The position numbers and the translations under genes were made by a program. The notes below the pieces were generated by a model. That model was not told the DNA's origin and did no database searches. It saw nothing but the letters and a program-made list of their open reading frames with translations. Shown in pieces: positions 8,880 to 19,000 of a stretch of DNA of 64,000 bases (its first letter is position 1; each line of letters starts with the position of its first letter). The stretch spans positions 4,092,001 through 4,156,000 of the forward strand of contig CP089930.1 of assembly GCA_021307345.1 (NCBI GenBank), written 5' to 3'. The stretch comes from Escherichia coli. GTDB taxonomy: Bacteria > Pseudomonadota > Gammaproteobacteria > Enterobacterales > Enterobacteriaceae.

Positions 8880-10262
8880 CTAAAGACTGGCTTTCCAGAG
8901 TTCAACACGGTTTCTACCTCGTCTTTTGGCGATATACAGAGCTTCGTCGGCTATTTGAATTAAACGTTCATAATCCGGATGTCCATTAAACATGGCGGCA
9001 CCAATGGACAGAGAGAGGTAAATATCTTCGCCGTTTGCAGCTTTCAGTTTGGTTTTTTCTACCCGACTGCGAATACGTTCTGCGGTACGTAAAGTGTCAG
9101 TTTCTGAGGCTTCCGTCAGTACAATGATAAATTCATCACCACCGTAGCGGAAAACATAATCACTACTACGGACGTTGTCGTAAAACGCCTGCGAGACTTT
9201 ACGCAGAATTTCGTCGCCGGTGTTATGTCCCCATGTATCATTGATCTCTTTGAATTTATCAACATCGATGATGAGAACAGATAACGGCGTGCCAGCCCGA
9301 TTGGCATGGGCAATTTCACGTTTGAAGATAGTCGGCAGGAAACGGCGGTTAAGTAGCTTAGTCAACACATCCATTCCCACTTCATGGCGAGAAACTTCTT
9401 CAAACAGTTCTCGCAATAAGGTTGTAATTTGCGATACGGTATTTCGTATCTGCAATAAAAACTTCACTCGCAGACTTTTGTTACTCAGATTCTTGGCATG
9501 GAGTATTGTCTGATTAAAAACCCCGTCGAAATCCTGAATAAGGCGGGAGATATGACCGACTTCGGCAATACCGCTAAAATAATGCCGACCTTTATGGTTA
9601 AACCATAAGCCAAAATCAGCCTGGCTTAACGGTAAGCTGCTGCCTAAATCAGAATCCAACAGGACTTTATAAATAACATCTAATTCCCATGAAAGTAATG
9701 AGGCTATTTGCCGTTCTTTTTCTTCTTCGGCATTTTCAAGTAGTGAGAAGATACGATAATTCTCGTCTTCTTTAGCCGCACTACTGTCGCTAAAGGTAAA
9801 CGCCCGGGTCATAACTTCCATGGCTATATCAATACTGTTAATCGAAAAATGATAAACCTGAAGTTTATCCGCTGGCGAATAATCAGAGGAAAATATCGCT
9901 GGATAGAGGATTTTCTTCAATACACGAAAACCCATCTCAACGATTTCTACGGGAATGCCAATACGGGCATGTACTTCGGCCACGGTATGTTGGATTTGTA
10001 TAAGCCTATCAACATCGTCCGCTTGCGCAGAGAGCACATCGATAATCTCTGTTTCCAGAGCACTTTTAAGCTGCCTTTCAACCTGTTCGTTACTCAAAAA
10101 CTCTTCGGCATGTGGGTCAGTACGTACAATACGATAAAACTCATTGCTCAGGTAATGGGCATGTGCAACAGCAATTTCTGCGGCTTTAGCGCGAATGAGA
10201 GGGGAAGCCTGGGTAACTAATCCAGTCCACTCATCTTTCATTCTTTTAAAGTACATCTCCAT
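8880..10262 (-). CDS. dosC: Oxygen-sensing diguanylate cyclase DosC
   Basis: 460-residue cyclase pairing an N-terminal globin sensor (about 1-155, proximal His98 in AEVHARIG) with a middle helical region and a C-terminal GGDEF domain (active loop RYGGDEFIIV). The oxy form makes c-di-GMP, opposing DosP. The allosteric I-site RxxD seems present just before the active loop (RSSDYVFRYGGDEF). It is the first gene of dosCP. A long untranslated stretch of about 350 bp precedes it. Confidence 0.95.
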   Translation of the reverse strand: MEMYFKRMKDEWTGLVTQASPLIRAKAAEIAVAHAHYLSNEFYRIVRTDPHAEEFLSNEQVERQLKSALETEIIDVLSAQADDVDRLIQIQHTVAEVHARIGIPVEIVEMGFRVLKKILYPAIFSSDYSPADKLQVYHFSINSIDIAMEVMTRAFTFSDSSAAKEDENYRIFSLLENAEEEKERQIASLLSWELDVIYKVLLDSDLGSSLPLSQADFGLWFNHKGRHYFSGIAEVGHISRLIQDFDGVFNQTILHAKNLSNKSLRVKFLLQIRNTVSQITTLLRELFEEVSRHEVGMDVLTKLLNRRFLPTIFKREIAHANRAGTPLSVLIIDVDKFKEINDTWGHNTGDEILRKVSQAFYDNVRSSDYVFRYGGDEFIIVLTEASETDTLRTAERIRSRVEKTKLKAANGEDIYLSLSIGAAMFNGHPDYERLIQIADEALYIAKRRGRNRVELWKASL

Positions 10263-10612
10263 AATTCAGCCCCTTATACGACTGGAAAGGCAGATGGGAT
10301 CGAAAAACGAAACGCAACATACTGGACAGACTTATCGCACCATATTCTCCTGAAATATGAGGATATAATGAAAAGAAATAAACGGATTAGACAGTTTTAA
10401 TCTACGCTACTGTTCTTCTGAAGAGTATAGCCCATCGTGATTATTTTTCGGTGGTGACGAATATCGTATTGTTTTTCATGTTGATACTAATTAATCAGAG
10501 GATTATAGCAATCGGCTTATATGGAGATAATTTTATTTAAGAGGTTACGGCATTTTTGCAGGGTGACAAGCCGGTGCTTGCATCACCGGCATGACACAGT
10601 AAAAGAGGGCGT
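10263..10612. other. Spacer dosC-yddW
   Basis: About 350 bp without a gene. It should hold the dosC promoter (transcribed leftward), which is sigma-S dependent in K-12. A small hairpin, GCCGGTG (10570-10576) with CACCGGC (10584-10590), lies just downstream of the yddW stop and may be a 3' end or REP remnant. I see nothing else. Confidence 0.5.
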
Positions 10613-11932
10613 TTAACTTCCCCAACGACTTTGCAGATAACTAACGGCTTGTTGGGTCTGTGGTTTATTAAGGTAATCTTCGCGGAACAGAATCGTGCCG
10701 CTAATTTCGGGTACAGCATCGTTAAGATCAAGCTGCTTTTTTAGTTCTGGCACGCCGCCGTTAACCATCCAGTCAGGTTCTATCTTTGAGGGTTCACCCA
10801 CTTTATAGAAGGCAACGCCGATATATAGCCGGGTTTTGGTCGGTTTGACGACATCTGCCCACCATTTTGCCAGTACGTCATAGCGTGCTGCGCTACGTGA
10901 GAAAGGCCAGTAAATTTGTGGGGCAATATAATCCAGTAAACCATGTTCTACCCAACGGCGGGTATCTGCATAGGATTCGTCATAGGCTGCTGCGCCTCGT
11001 GTATCGGAACCGAGCGGATCGTGTGATCGGTTGCGCCAGACGCCCGCCGGGCTAACGCCAAATTCAACCTCAGGCTTAATGCTTTTGATGGTGTGCGATA
11101 CCTTTGCAATTAATTGCTGAGTATTGTTGCGCCGCCAGTCTGCTTTTGATGCAAAAGCTCTCCCATATTTGCGGTACGTCTCGTTATCGTTCAGCAGCGA
11201 ACCCGGTGATTCAGTATAGAAATAATCGTCGAACTGCACGCCATCTATCGGATAACGGGAAACCACTTCCGCAACTATTGATGTGATCCAATCCTGAACC
11301 TCAGGGATACCAGGGTCGAGAACAAAACGGTCGCCCGACGTTCTGATCCAGTCGCGATGCTGCACGTAGACACTGGCTGGTTGCTGTGACAGGGTGCTAT
11401 TCAATTCCCTGATAGTTCCGGGTTTTGTATTAACCGACACGCGGTAGGGATTAAACCATGCGTGCACTTTCATCCCACGCTTGTGGGCTTCGTCGAGCAT
11501 AAATTGCAGCGGATCGTAACCTGGATCTTCACCAATCTTGCCGGTCAGAAGATCGGACCACGGTAAAATTTTCGATGGCCAAAGGGCTGTACCATCGGGC
11601 TTTACCTGGAAAAAGACCGTATTTATGCCGAGACGTTGTAGATGATCTAACTTGTCAATCATCGCCTGTTGTTGTGCGCGGGCTCGGCTGGTGGGGTTAC
11701 TGATATTAACCGAGGAAACGGGGGGCCAGTCGAGGCGAGAGACAGTAGCCAGCCAGATACCTCGCATCGGCTGCGCTGGTTGATGTGTTGTCGCTGGTGG
11801 TTTTGAACCTGCTGGTGGTGTAGTTATTGGCGTTGGCGGTGTGGTCTTACAACTACACAGTAAAAGAGCCAGAGCAACGAGTGTGGCTGGCTTTTTGATC
11901 GTTAATTTCACGTTTCGGGAGCAGATATCCAT
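10613..11932 (-). CDS. yddW: Glycosyl-hydrolase-like lipoprotein YddW (DigH)
   Basis: 439-residue outer-membrane lipoprotein of the GHL10 (DUF187) family; the E. coli protein has been described as hydrolysing denuded peptidoglycan glycan strands. Visible: N-terminal lipobox ALALLLCSC followed by a Pro/Thr-rich linker, then a TIM-barrel core with MRGIWLATVSRLDWP, VHAWFNPYR, VQFDDYFY and FGVSPAGVWRN. The frame opens at 11989; ATG at 11930-11932 gives the K-12 protein, although the ribosome site is weak and Met8 of the longer frame remains possible. Single gene between dosCP and gadBC. Confidence 0.9.
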   Translation of the reverse strand: MDICSRNVKLTIKKPATLVALALLLCSCKTTPPTPITTPPAGSKPPATTHQPAQPMRGIWLATVSRLDWPPVSSVNISNPTSRARAQQQAMIDKLDHLQRLGINTVFFQVKPDGTALWPSKILPWSDLLTGKIGEDPGYDPLQFMLDEAHKRGMKVHAWFNPYRVSVNTKPGTIRELNSTLSQQPASVYVQHRDWIRTSGDRFVLDPGIPEVQDWITSIVAEVVSRYPIDGVQFDDYFYTESPGSLLNDNETYRKYGRAFASKADWRRNNTQQLIAKVSHTIKSIKPEVEFGVSPAGVWRNRSHDPLGSDTRGAAAYDESYADTRRWVEHGLLDYIAPQIYWPFSRSAARYDVLAKWWADVVKPTKTRLYIGVAFYKVGEPSKIEPDWMVNGGVPELKKQLDLNDAVPEISGTILFREDYLNKPQTQQAVSYLQSRWGS

Positions 11933-12010
11933 ATATGCTGGTTTCCGGTAAACAGATGTGTTGCTCATTCTCGTACTTATCTGGGGCAAGTCAATACGAT
12001 AACAGGTACG

Positions 12011-12038
12011 AAAAAGGGAGCGATTAACTATCGCTCCC
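12011..12038 (-). terminator. Terminator of gadBC
   Basis: GGGAGCGA (12016-12023) pairs with TCGCTCCC (12031-12038). On the minus strand the stem is followed by TTTTT, as expected for the end of the leftward gadBC transcript 25 bp past the gadC stop. Confidence 0.8.
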
Positions 12039-12062
12039 TTGTCTTATCCCCTTCAGAGATTG

Positions 12063-13598
12063 TTAATGTTTCTTATCGTTCATCACAATATAGTGCGGTG
12101 AACGAGCACGTGGATGCAGGAAGAAGTGACCTTTCGGTGCGTTCTGGCTGTTAATTGGCTCCAGTGTCACACCGGTATTCGCTTTGCCTTTACGATCGTG
12201 GATGGCATAGAGAATAAAGGGCAGGGCAAGTACCACCAGGAAGCTAACGACCAGTAATTCGACATACATATCGGTAGAGTCACCCTGGATATTATCCGGC
12301 GGTAGGAAGGAAACAATAAACGCCATGATTGAGGTCAGCAGGCCGACAATAGCCACAACCAGTTTCACGCCTTTACCACCAGGGATATTAAATGTGCGTT
12401 TTAAGTCAGGATGTTTAAGGACTAACACAATGTAGCCAATAAACAGCATGAAATAAGCACACAGATAAATCACCACCGTCAGCGCCAGTGCGATCAGGAA
12501 GGACATGTTGTTACCACCACCGGTATTGGTGAGGATAATCAAGGCGATAGAGGTAATCACTAGCTGAGAAATAACCAGAGTGACCGGCACGCCATTTTTG
12601 TTCATTTTGGCGAACGCTGGAGGTAGCAGGTTTTTCTGCGCTGTGACATACATCCCGCGAGAAGGACCGACAATCCAGGAGGCGATTTCTGCCAGAACAC
12701 CCAGCAGCAGCAGTGCGGAGATCACGCGAACCGTCCACTCAATTTCCGGTGCCACATGGGACATCAGAACGGTAAAGGTTTGCATTACCCCAGCGGACAG
12801 ATTGATTTCATTACCCGGAATGACCATCGCAATGGACAAACCACCAACCGAGCTTAAACAGATTGCCGCCACCATCAGCAATAACATTGCCAGCGGATAA
12901 TCTCGCCCCGGATTGCTCATTTCATTGACGTGGGTTGCGGAGGCTTCTACACCCATATAACTCAATATGAAGGCAACAAACACAACCAGGGTGCCAACTT
13001 TAGAGAAATCCGGGAAGAAGGTTTTTGCATCCATTTCGATAGCAACTGGCGCACCGGAGTGCAGATAAATCGCCGCTAATGCAATCAAAATAAATGCGGG
13101 TAACAGGATACCGGCAAAGAAGCCGACTTTAGCAATTCGCGCTGTATATTTAGTACCGCCAAACTGAGTTAATGCCAGAACCCAAAGAATGATGAGTGCC
13201 GCAATGGTTTTTGTTACCGGGTCTTCATTCAGTGCTGGCCATTTAAGAATGTAGGAGAGTGCCCCTAACACGAAATAGAGCATCGGAATAAAGCCGATAG
13301 CGATTTGCAAATAACCAAATGAGATCGCTGCAAATCCCCATTTTAACCCCAGGGTATTCGATACCCAGGCGAAAACGCCGCCTTCCTCCCAACCGTCCAC
13401 GGTAGCCATTTCCGCAGCACAGAGTCCAACGGGGATAAACCATAAAATCCCGCCTAATAGCAGGAAGAAAACTAATGAAAAACCGGATGTTGCAAAGGTA
13501 GGGTATTCATAAACAGCCATTACCATCGATGCCGTAATAGCGAAGAACCCAAGTAATGTTAGCTGCTTAGCTTTACCTGTCTGTACTGATGTAGCCAT
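12063..13598 (-). CDS. gadC: Glutamate/GABA antiporter GadC
   Basis: 511-residue APC-superfamily membrane antiporter with twelve hydrophobic segments. It brings in glutamate and exports the GABA made by GadB; each turn removes a cytoplasmic proton and protects against extreme acid. The long polar C-terminal tail (after about residue 470, ending [12 protein letters not shown]) corresponds to the known C-plug that blocks the channel at neutral pH. It is downstream of gadB in the gadBC operon with a 156-bp gap that contains a hairpin. Confidence 0.96.
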   Translation of the reverse strand: MATSVQTGKAKQLTLLGFFAITASMVMAVYEYPTFATSGFSLVFFLLLGGILWFIPVGLCAAEMATVDGWEEGGVFAWVSNTLGLKWGFAAISFGYLQIAIGFIPMLYFVLGALSYILKWPALNEDPVTKTIAALIILWVLALTQFGGTKYTARIAKVGFFAGILLPAFILIALAAIYLHSGAPVAIEMDAKTFFPDFSKVGTLVVFVAFILSYMGVEASATHVNEMSNPGRDYPLAMLLLMVAAICLSSVGGLSIAMVIPGNEINLSAGVMQTFTVLMSHVAPEIEWTVRVISALLLLGVLAEIASWIVGPSRGMYVTAQKNLLPPAFAKMNKNGVPVTLVISQLVITSIALIILTNTGGGNNMSFLIALALTVVIYLCAYFMLFIGYIVLVLKHPDLKRTFNIPGGKGVKLVVAIVGLLTSIMAFIVSFLPPDNIQGDSTDMYVELLVVSFLVVLALPFILYAIHDRKGKANTGVTLEPINSQNAPKGHFFLHPRARSPHYIVMNDKKH

Positions 13599-13707
13599 AT
13601 TTTCCCCCTAAAACGGTATTCCTGTCGGAACCGCGCCTGTCTTGTTCTGAAGCGTATTCAGAGCAATATTTTCCATTGCTAATGCCAGTGAACAGACTTT
13701 GGAATTT

Positions 13708-13733
13708 GTCCCGAAACGAGAGCGTTCCGGGAC
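13708..13733 (-). other. Hairpin in the gadB-gadC gap
   Basis: GTCCCGAAACG and CGTTCCGGGAC form an 11-bp stem with one mismatch and an AGAG loop, 22 bp past the gadB stop. It lacks a T-run. It could partially attenuate or stabilise the upstream gadB message relative to gadC (inference). Confidence 0.4.
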
Positions 13734-13754
13734 ACCGTTACCACTTAAACGTTA

Positions 13755-15155
13755 TCAGGTATGTTTAAAGCTGTTCTGCTGGGCAATACCCTGCAGTTTC
13801 GGGTGATCGCTGAGATATTTCAGGGAAGCTTTGTAGTCTTCCAGCAACAGTTCAGCGAAGTCCATTTCGAAACCACGACGGCACATAATACGCATCACCA
13901 CAATGTCGGTGGCTTCACCGCCGAGGGTAAAGGCCGGAACCTGCCAGCCGCGCAGACGCAGACGTTCAGAGAGGTCATACAGGGTGTATCCCGGATTTTC
14001 CCCGTCTTTCAGTTTGAAGCAAACCGCCGGAATACCTTCGTCCGGGCGACCTGTACAGATGAACTCATACGGCCCCAGTTTAGCGATTTCATCCGCCAGG
14101 TAAGTGGCGACCTGATAAGAGGCGTTTTGTACTTTGGTGTAACCCTCACGACCGAGGCGCAGAAATTCATAGTATTGCGCAATCACCTGACCGGCAGGGC
14201 GAGAGAAGTTGATGGCGAAAGTCCCGATTTGCCCGCCAAGATAGTCAACGTTGAACACCAGTTCTTTCGGCAGTGCTTCTTCATCACGCCAGATAACCCA
14301 GCCGCAGCCGAGCGGAGCCAGACCGAATTTATGGCCTGAAGCACTGATCGATTTCACGCGCGGCAGGCGGAAGTCCCAGACAATATCCGGAGCCACGAAC
14401 GGTGCCAGGAAGCCACCGCTGGCGGCGTCGATGTGCATGTCGATGTCGATACCAGTGTCGGCCTGGAATTTATCCAGCGCATCGTGCAGCGGTTGCGGGA
14501 ACTCATAGTTACCGGTGTAGGTCACACCAAAAGTCGGCACCACGCCGATGGTGTTTTCGTCGCAGGCTTCAATCATGCGTTTCGGATCCATGAACAACTG
14601 ACCGGGGCGCATAGGGATCTCGCGCAGTTCCACATCCCAGTAGCGGGCAAATTTATGCCAGCAGATTTGCACCGGCCCGCACACCAGGTTGGGTTTATCG
14701 GTCGGTTTACCTGCGGCTTCCATTCGTTTGCGCCAACGCCATTTCATTGCCATCCCACCGAGCATACAGGCCTCGGAAGAACCAATGGTGTTGGTGCCAA
14801 CGGCCTGACCGTTTTTCGGCGCAGGCGCGTGCCACAGGTCGGCAACCATGTTTACACAACGCAGGTCGATAGCTGCGGACTGCGGATATTCTTCTTTATC
14901 GATCCAGTTTTTGTTGATCGACAGATCCATCAGCTTATGAACATTTTCGTCGTCCCAGGTCTGGCAAAATGTGGCAAGGTTTTGTCGGGCATTGCCATCC
15001 AGGTATAATTCATCATTGATAATCTGGAATGCGATGTCATCGCGCATTTCGTGCAGCGGAAAACGTTTAGATTCCGCGATAGTGGAAATAGATTTCGCAC
15101 CAAAACGTGAATCGAGTAGTTCTGACCTTAAATCCGTTACTTGCTTCTTATCCAT
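13755..15155 (-). CDS. gadB: Glutamate decarboxylase beta, GadB
   Basis: 466-residue PLP enzyme that decarboxylates glutamate to GABA, consuming a proton. The PLP lysine is Lys276 in [11 protein letters not shown]; the N-terminal helix that docks on the inner membrane at low pH and the C-terminal HT (His465 plugs the active site at neutral pH) are both present. The frame opens at 15185, but ATG 15153-15155 follows AAGGAGTTTGAA and gives the standard start [11 protein letters not shown]-12 gadA is almost identical; the gadC partner identifies this copy as gadB. Confidence 0.96.
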   Translation of the reverse strand: MDKKQVTDLRSELLDSRFGAKSISTIAESKRFPLHEMRDDIAFQIINDELYLDGNARQNLATFCQTWDDENVHKLMDLSINKNWIDKEEYPQSAAIDLRCVNMVADLWHAPAPKNGQAVGTNTIGSSEACMLGGMAMKWRWRKRMEAAGKPTDKPNLVCGPVQICWHKFARYWDVELREIPMRPGQLFMDPKRMIEACDENTIGVVPTFGVTYTGNYEFPQPLHDALDKFQADTGIDIDMHIDAASGGFLAPFVAPDIVWDFRLPRVKSISASGHKFGLAPLGCGWVIWRDEEALPKELVFNVDYLGGQIGTFAINFSRPAGQVIAQYYEFLRLGREGYTKVQNASYQVATYLADEIAKLGPYEFICTGRPDEGIPAVCFKLKDGENPGYTLYDLSERLRLRGWQVPAFTLGGEATDIVVMRIMCRRGFEMDFAELLLEDYKASLKYLSDHPKLQGIAQQNSFKHT

Positions 15156-15234
15156 TTCAAACTCCTTAAAATGATTGGATCGCATTAAAAAAAGTAGGAT
15201 TTATCGATAAAGTAAGCAAGCGTAATGGCTTGGG

Positions 15235-15255
15235 TTTTAAATAACAAAATCCTAA
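15235..15255 (-). promoter_or_regulatory. GAD box (GadE site) upstream of gadB
   Basis: The 21-bp element at these positions reads, on the minus strand, as the GAD box beginning TTAGGATTTTG and ending TTTAAAA. This is the site bound by GadE (with RcsB) about 60 bp upstream of the gadA/gadB start sites in E. coli. Recognised by sequence. Confidence 0.85.
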
Positions 15256-15914
15256 CCGATTTTTGATTTTCGGAATAAGCGCAGTGTATTTTTCATAATT
15301 AATTACAATGAGATACAACAGTTTCCGATAAGGGGTTTTGAGTGATATGTTGTTATTTTTCTGTGATTTTACTACGCGGCATGATTATCACATAAAAATC
15401 AGCTCGTAAAATATCATTATTCGCTCGTCATTAATTTATGAAAGCGATGGATAAGATTGTCAAATAACAAAGGTTATTACTGAAATCTCTGCCAACCATG
15501 CTGGCGGGTGAGGTTTTTATTCCTTCAGCAATCGTCCAGTATAGATGTATGCAGATAATGACTATGAGAAAAATTAAGTAATGTCTATCGCGAGTGATTA
15601 AGATATTTCCTAATCGAAGAACACATGACTATAAATGAGGATTGGCATACCACCGAAGGCTTATTGACTTATTTTGACTGAAATGCCTTTCCGCTATAAA
15701 AGGCCAGTAACGATACCTAAACAATCCAATTCTAAATAACCAGGTAACCATAATTTAGTCAGCATCCAATAGAACTTGCCCCTTTATATTAGCTCTTGCA
15801 CAAAAAGCTAAATTCATATTTACAAACAAAAATATAATCCCGGCCCTGTCACCAGACGAGTTATTGCAACCACTGAATATTCAGGGTGGCGATGCGCTTT
15901 CTTTCATAAAGGTA
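15256..15914. other. Long spacer gadB-adhesin
   Basis: About 660 bp of AT-rich DNA with no convincing gene on either strand. The end near gadB would carry far-upstream GadX/GadW/H-NS sites, and the other end the adhesin promoter. This is also where the K-12 order breaks: K-12 continues to pqqL-yddB, absent here. Confidence 0.5.
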
Positions 15915-15958
15915 TTTCCTTTTCTGCGGAAAAGGAAACCGGGAAATACCCGGTTTTT
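15915..15958 (+). promoter_or_regulatory. Tandem hairpins in the adhesin leader (attenuator-like)
   Basis: Stem 1 is TTTCCTTTT (15915-15923) with AAAAGGAAA (15930-15938). Stem 2 is AACCGGG (15937-15943) with CCCGGTT (15949-15955), followed by TTT. The two stems share two bases, and the second resembles a rho-independent terminator pointing toward the adhesin 68 bp downstream. Either it ends an upstream transcript or the pair acts as a leader switch. Confidence 0.5.
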
Positions 15959-16025
15959 CTGACAAGCAAACATTTTATTTGCGTTTGCTTATGTTCGTTA
16001 ATTCGTTCATCAGGAAATTATCTCA

Positions 16026-19000
16026 ATGTCACGTTTTAAAAAAGCTAATAAACAACCACGCTTTCGTTATTCAGCCCTGGCTCACTGCGTGGCGTGGGCA
16101 AACATCTCTATTCAGGTTCTTTTTCCACTGGCTGTCACCTTTACGCCGACAATGACGGCGCGAGCGGCTCTGCCTCGTCTAAGTACGGAAAATACTGCGG
16201 TTGCGACTGACAATAATGCAGAAAAAAATATCGCGTCGTTTGCCGCGAATGCCGGTAAATTTTTAAGCAGTCAGCCGGATAGCGATGCGACACGCAATTT
16301 TGTTACCGGAATGGCCACAGCTAAGGCTACCCAGGAAATCCAGGAGTGGCTTGGAAAATATGGTACGGCGCGTGTCAAATTGAATGTCGATAAAGATTTC
16401 TCGCTGAAGGACTCTTCGCTGGAAATGCTTTATCCGATTTATGATACGCCTTCAGATATGCTGTTCACTCAGGGGGCAATACATCGTACCGACGATCGTA
16501 CTCAGTCAAATATTGGTTTCGGCTGGCGTCATTTTTCAGGCAATGACTGGATGGCGGGGCTGAACACATTTATCGATCATGATTTATCCCGTAGTCATAC
16601 CCGTATTGGCGTTGGTGCGGAATACTGGCGCGATTATCTGAAACTGAGTGCCAATGGTTATATTCGGACTTCTGGCTGGAAAAAATCGCCGGATATTGAG
16701 GATTATCAAGAGCGTCCGGCTAATGGTTGGGATATCCGCGCAGAGGGATATTTACCGGCATGGCCGCAGCTTGGCGCAAGCCTGATGTATGAACAATATT
16801 ATGGCGATGAGGTAGGGCTGTTTGGTAAAGATAAGCGCCAGAAAGACCCACATGCCATTTCTGCTGAGGTGAACTATACGCCAGTGCCTCTTCTGACACT
16901 GAGTGCAGAGCACAAGCAGGGCAAGAGCGGTCAGAATGACACTCGCTTTGGCCTGGAAGTTAACTACCGGTTTGGCGAGCCTCTGGAGAAACAACTCGAT
17001 ACGGATAGCATTCGCGAGCGTCGGGTACTCGCAGGCAGCCGTTATGATCTGGTTGAACGTAATAACAATATTGTTCTTGAGTATCGCAAAGCTGAGGTGA
17101 TCCGTATTGCTCTGCCTGATCGTATTGAAGGTAAGGGCGGACAGACGGTTTCGCTTGGTCTTGTAGTCAGCAAAGCAACTCACGGTCTGAAAAATGTGCA
17201 ATGGGAAGCGCCGTCCTTGCTGGCTGCAGGCGGTAAAATTACCGGTCAGGGTAACCAGTGGCAAGTGACGCTCCCGGCTTATCAGGCAGGCAAAGACAAT
17301 TATTACGCAATTTCTGCGGTCGCATACGATAACAAAGGCAATGCCTCAAAACGCGTACAGACTGAGGTGGTTATCACCGGAGCAGGTATGAGCGCCGATC
17401 GTACTACGTTAACGCTTGACGGTCAGAGCCGTATCCAAATGCTTGCTAACGGGAGTGCGCAAAAGCCGCTGGTTCTGTCTCTGCGAGACGCCGAAGGGCA
17501 GCCAATCACGGGTATGAAAGATCAGATCAAAACGGAACTGACGTTTAAACCTGCCGGAAACATCGTAACGCGGGGCATTAAGTCTGCTAAATCACAAGCG
17601 CAACCAACTCTGGGGGAGATCACCGAAACAGAAGCCGGGGTGTACCAGTCGGTCTTCACCACCGGTACGCAATCAGGTGAAGCAACCATTACGGTGAGCG
17701 TTGATGGCATGAGCAAAACCGTCACTGCTGAACTGCGTGCCACTATGATGGATGTGACAAAATCGACTCTGAGCGTGAATGAGCCGTCAGGTGACGTGGT
17801 TGCCAATGGTCAGCAATCCTACACGTTGACGCTTACTGCCGTGGATACCGATGGCAACCCTGTGACGGGAGAAGCCAGCCGCCTGCGATTTGTTCCACAG
17901 GACAGCAATGGCGTTACCATTGGCAGCATTTCGGAGATAAACCCAGGGGTTTACAGCGCCACGGTTTCTTCAACCCGCGCCGGAAACATTGTTGTGCGTG
18001 CTTTTAGCGAGCAGTATCAGTTGGGAACGTTACAACAAACGCTGAAGTTTGTCGCCGGACCGCTTGATACAGCGCATTCAACCATCACCCTGAACCCGGA
18101 TAAACCGGTAGTTGGTGGCACGCTTACAGCTATCTGGGCAGCAAAAGATGCCTATGACAACCCGGTGACCGGTCTCACTCCAGATACACCGTCATTAACG
18201 GGGACTGCCGCTGCGGGTTCTTCCGTTTCAGGCTGGACGGATAATGGCGACGGGACGTGGACTGCGCAGATTTCTCTGGGTACTACGGCGGGTGAATTAA
18301 TTGTTATGCCGAAGATCAACGGTCAGGATGCTGCAGCTAATGCGGCGAAAGTGACTGTGGTAGCTGATGCTTTATCTTCAGGCCAGTCGAAAGTATCCGT
18401 TGCAGCGGATCGCGTAAAAGCAGGGGAAAGCACGACTGTGACGCTTGTGGCAAAAGATGCGCATGGTAACGCAATCAGCGGTCTTTCCCTGTCGACAAGT
18501 CTGACGGGAGCTGCGTCTGAAGGGGCGAGCGTTTCCAGTTGGACTGAGAAAGGTGACGGTTCCTATGTTGCTACGCTGACCACCGGCGGAAAGACGGGTG
18601 ATCTTCACATCATGCCGCTATTCAATGGCCAGCCAGCAGCCACCGACGCCGCGCAGTTGACAGTTGTCGCGGGGGATCAGGCAGTTTCTACTTCAACGCT
18701 GACAGTAAAAGATGCCAATCTTGCTATTGAAAGCACGACGGAACTGACTTTCTCCGCCAGAGACCAGTTTGGAAACGCGCTTACCGATATCGACACCGCT
18801 AAACTTGGCGCATCGCTTTCCGGTGACGCTGCGTCTGGTAGTTCAGTTACAGGCTGGAGCCATAAAGGCAACGGCGAATACACGGCTGTTCTGCGTTCGG
18901 GAACGCGGGCAGGCGCGCTGAACATTATGCCGCAGATCGATGGCAAAAACGCTACAGCACAGGCAACTCCGGTTAACGTTAAAGCGGGGACTATTGCGGT

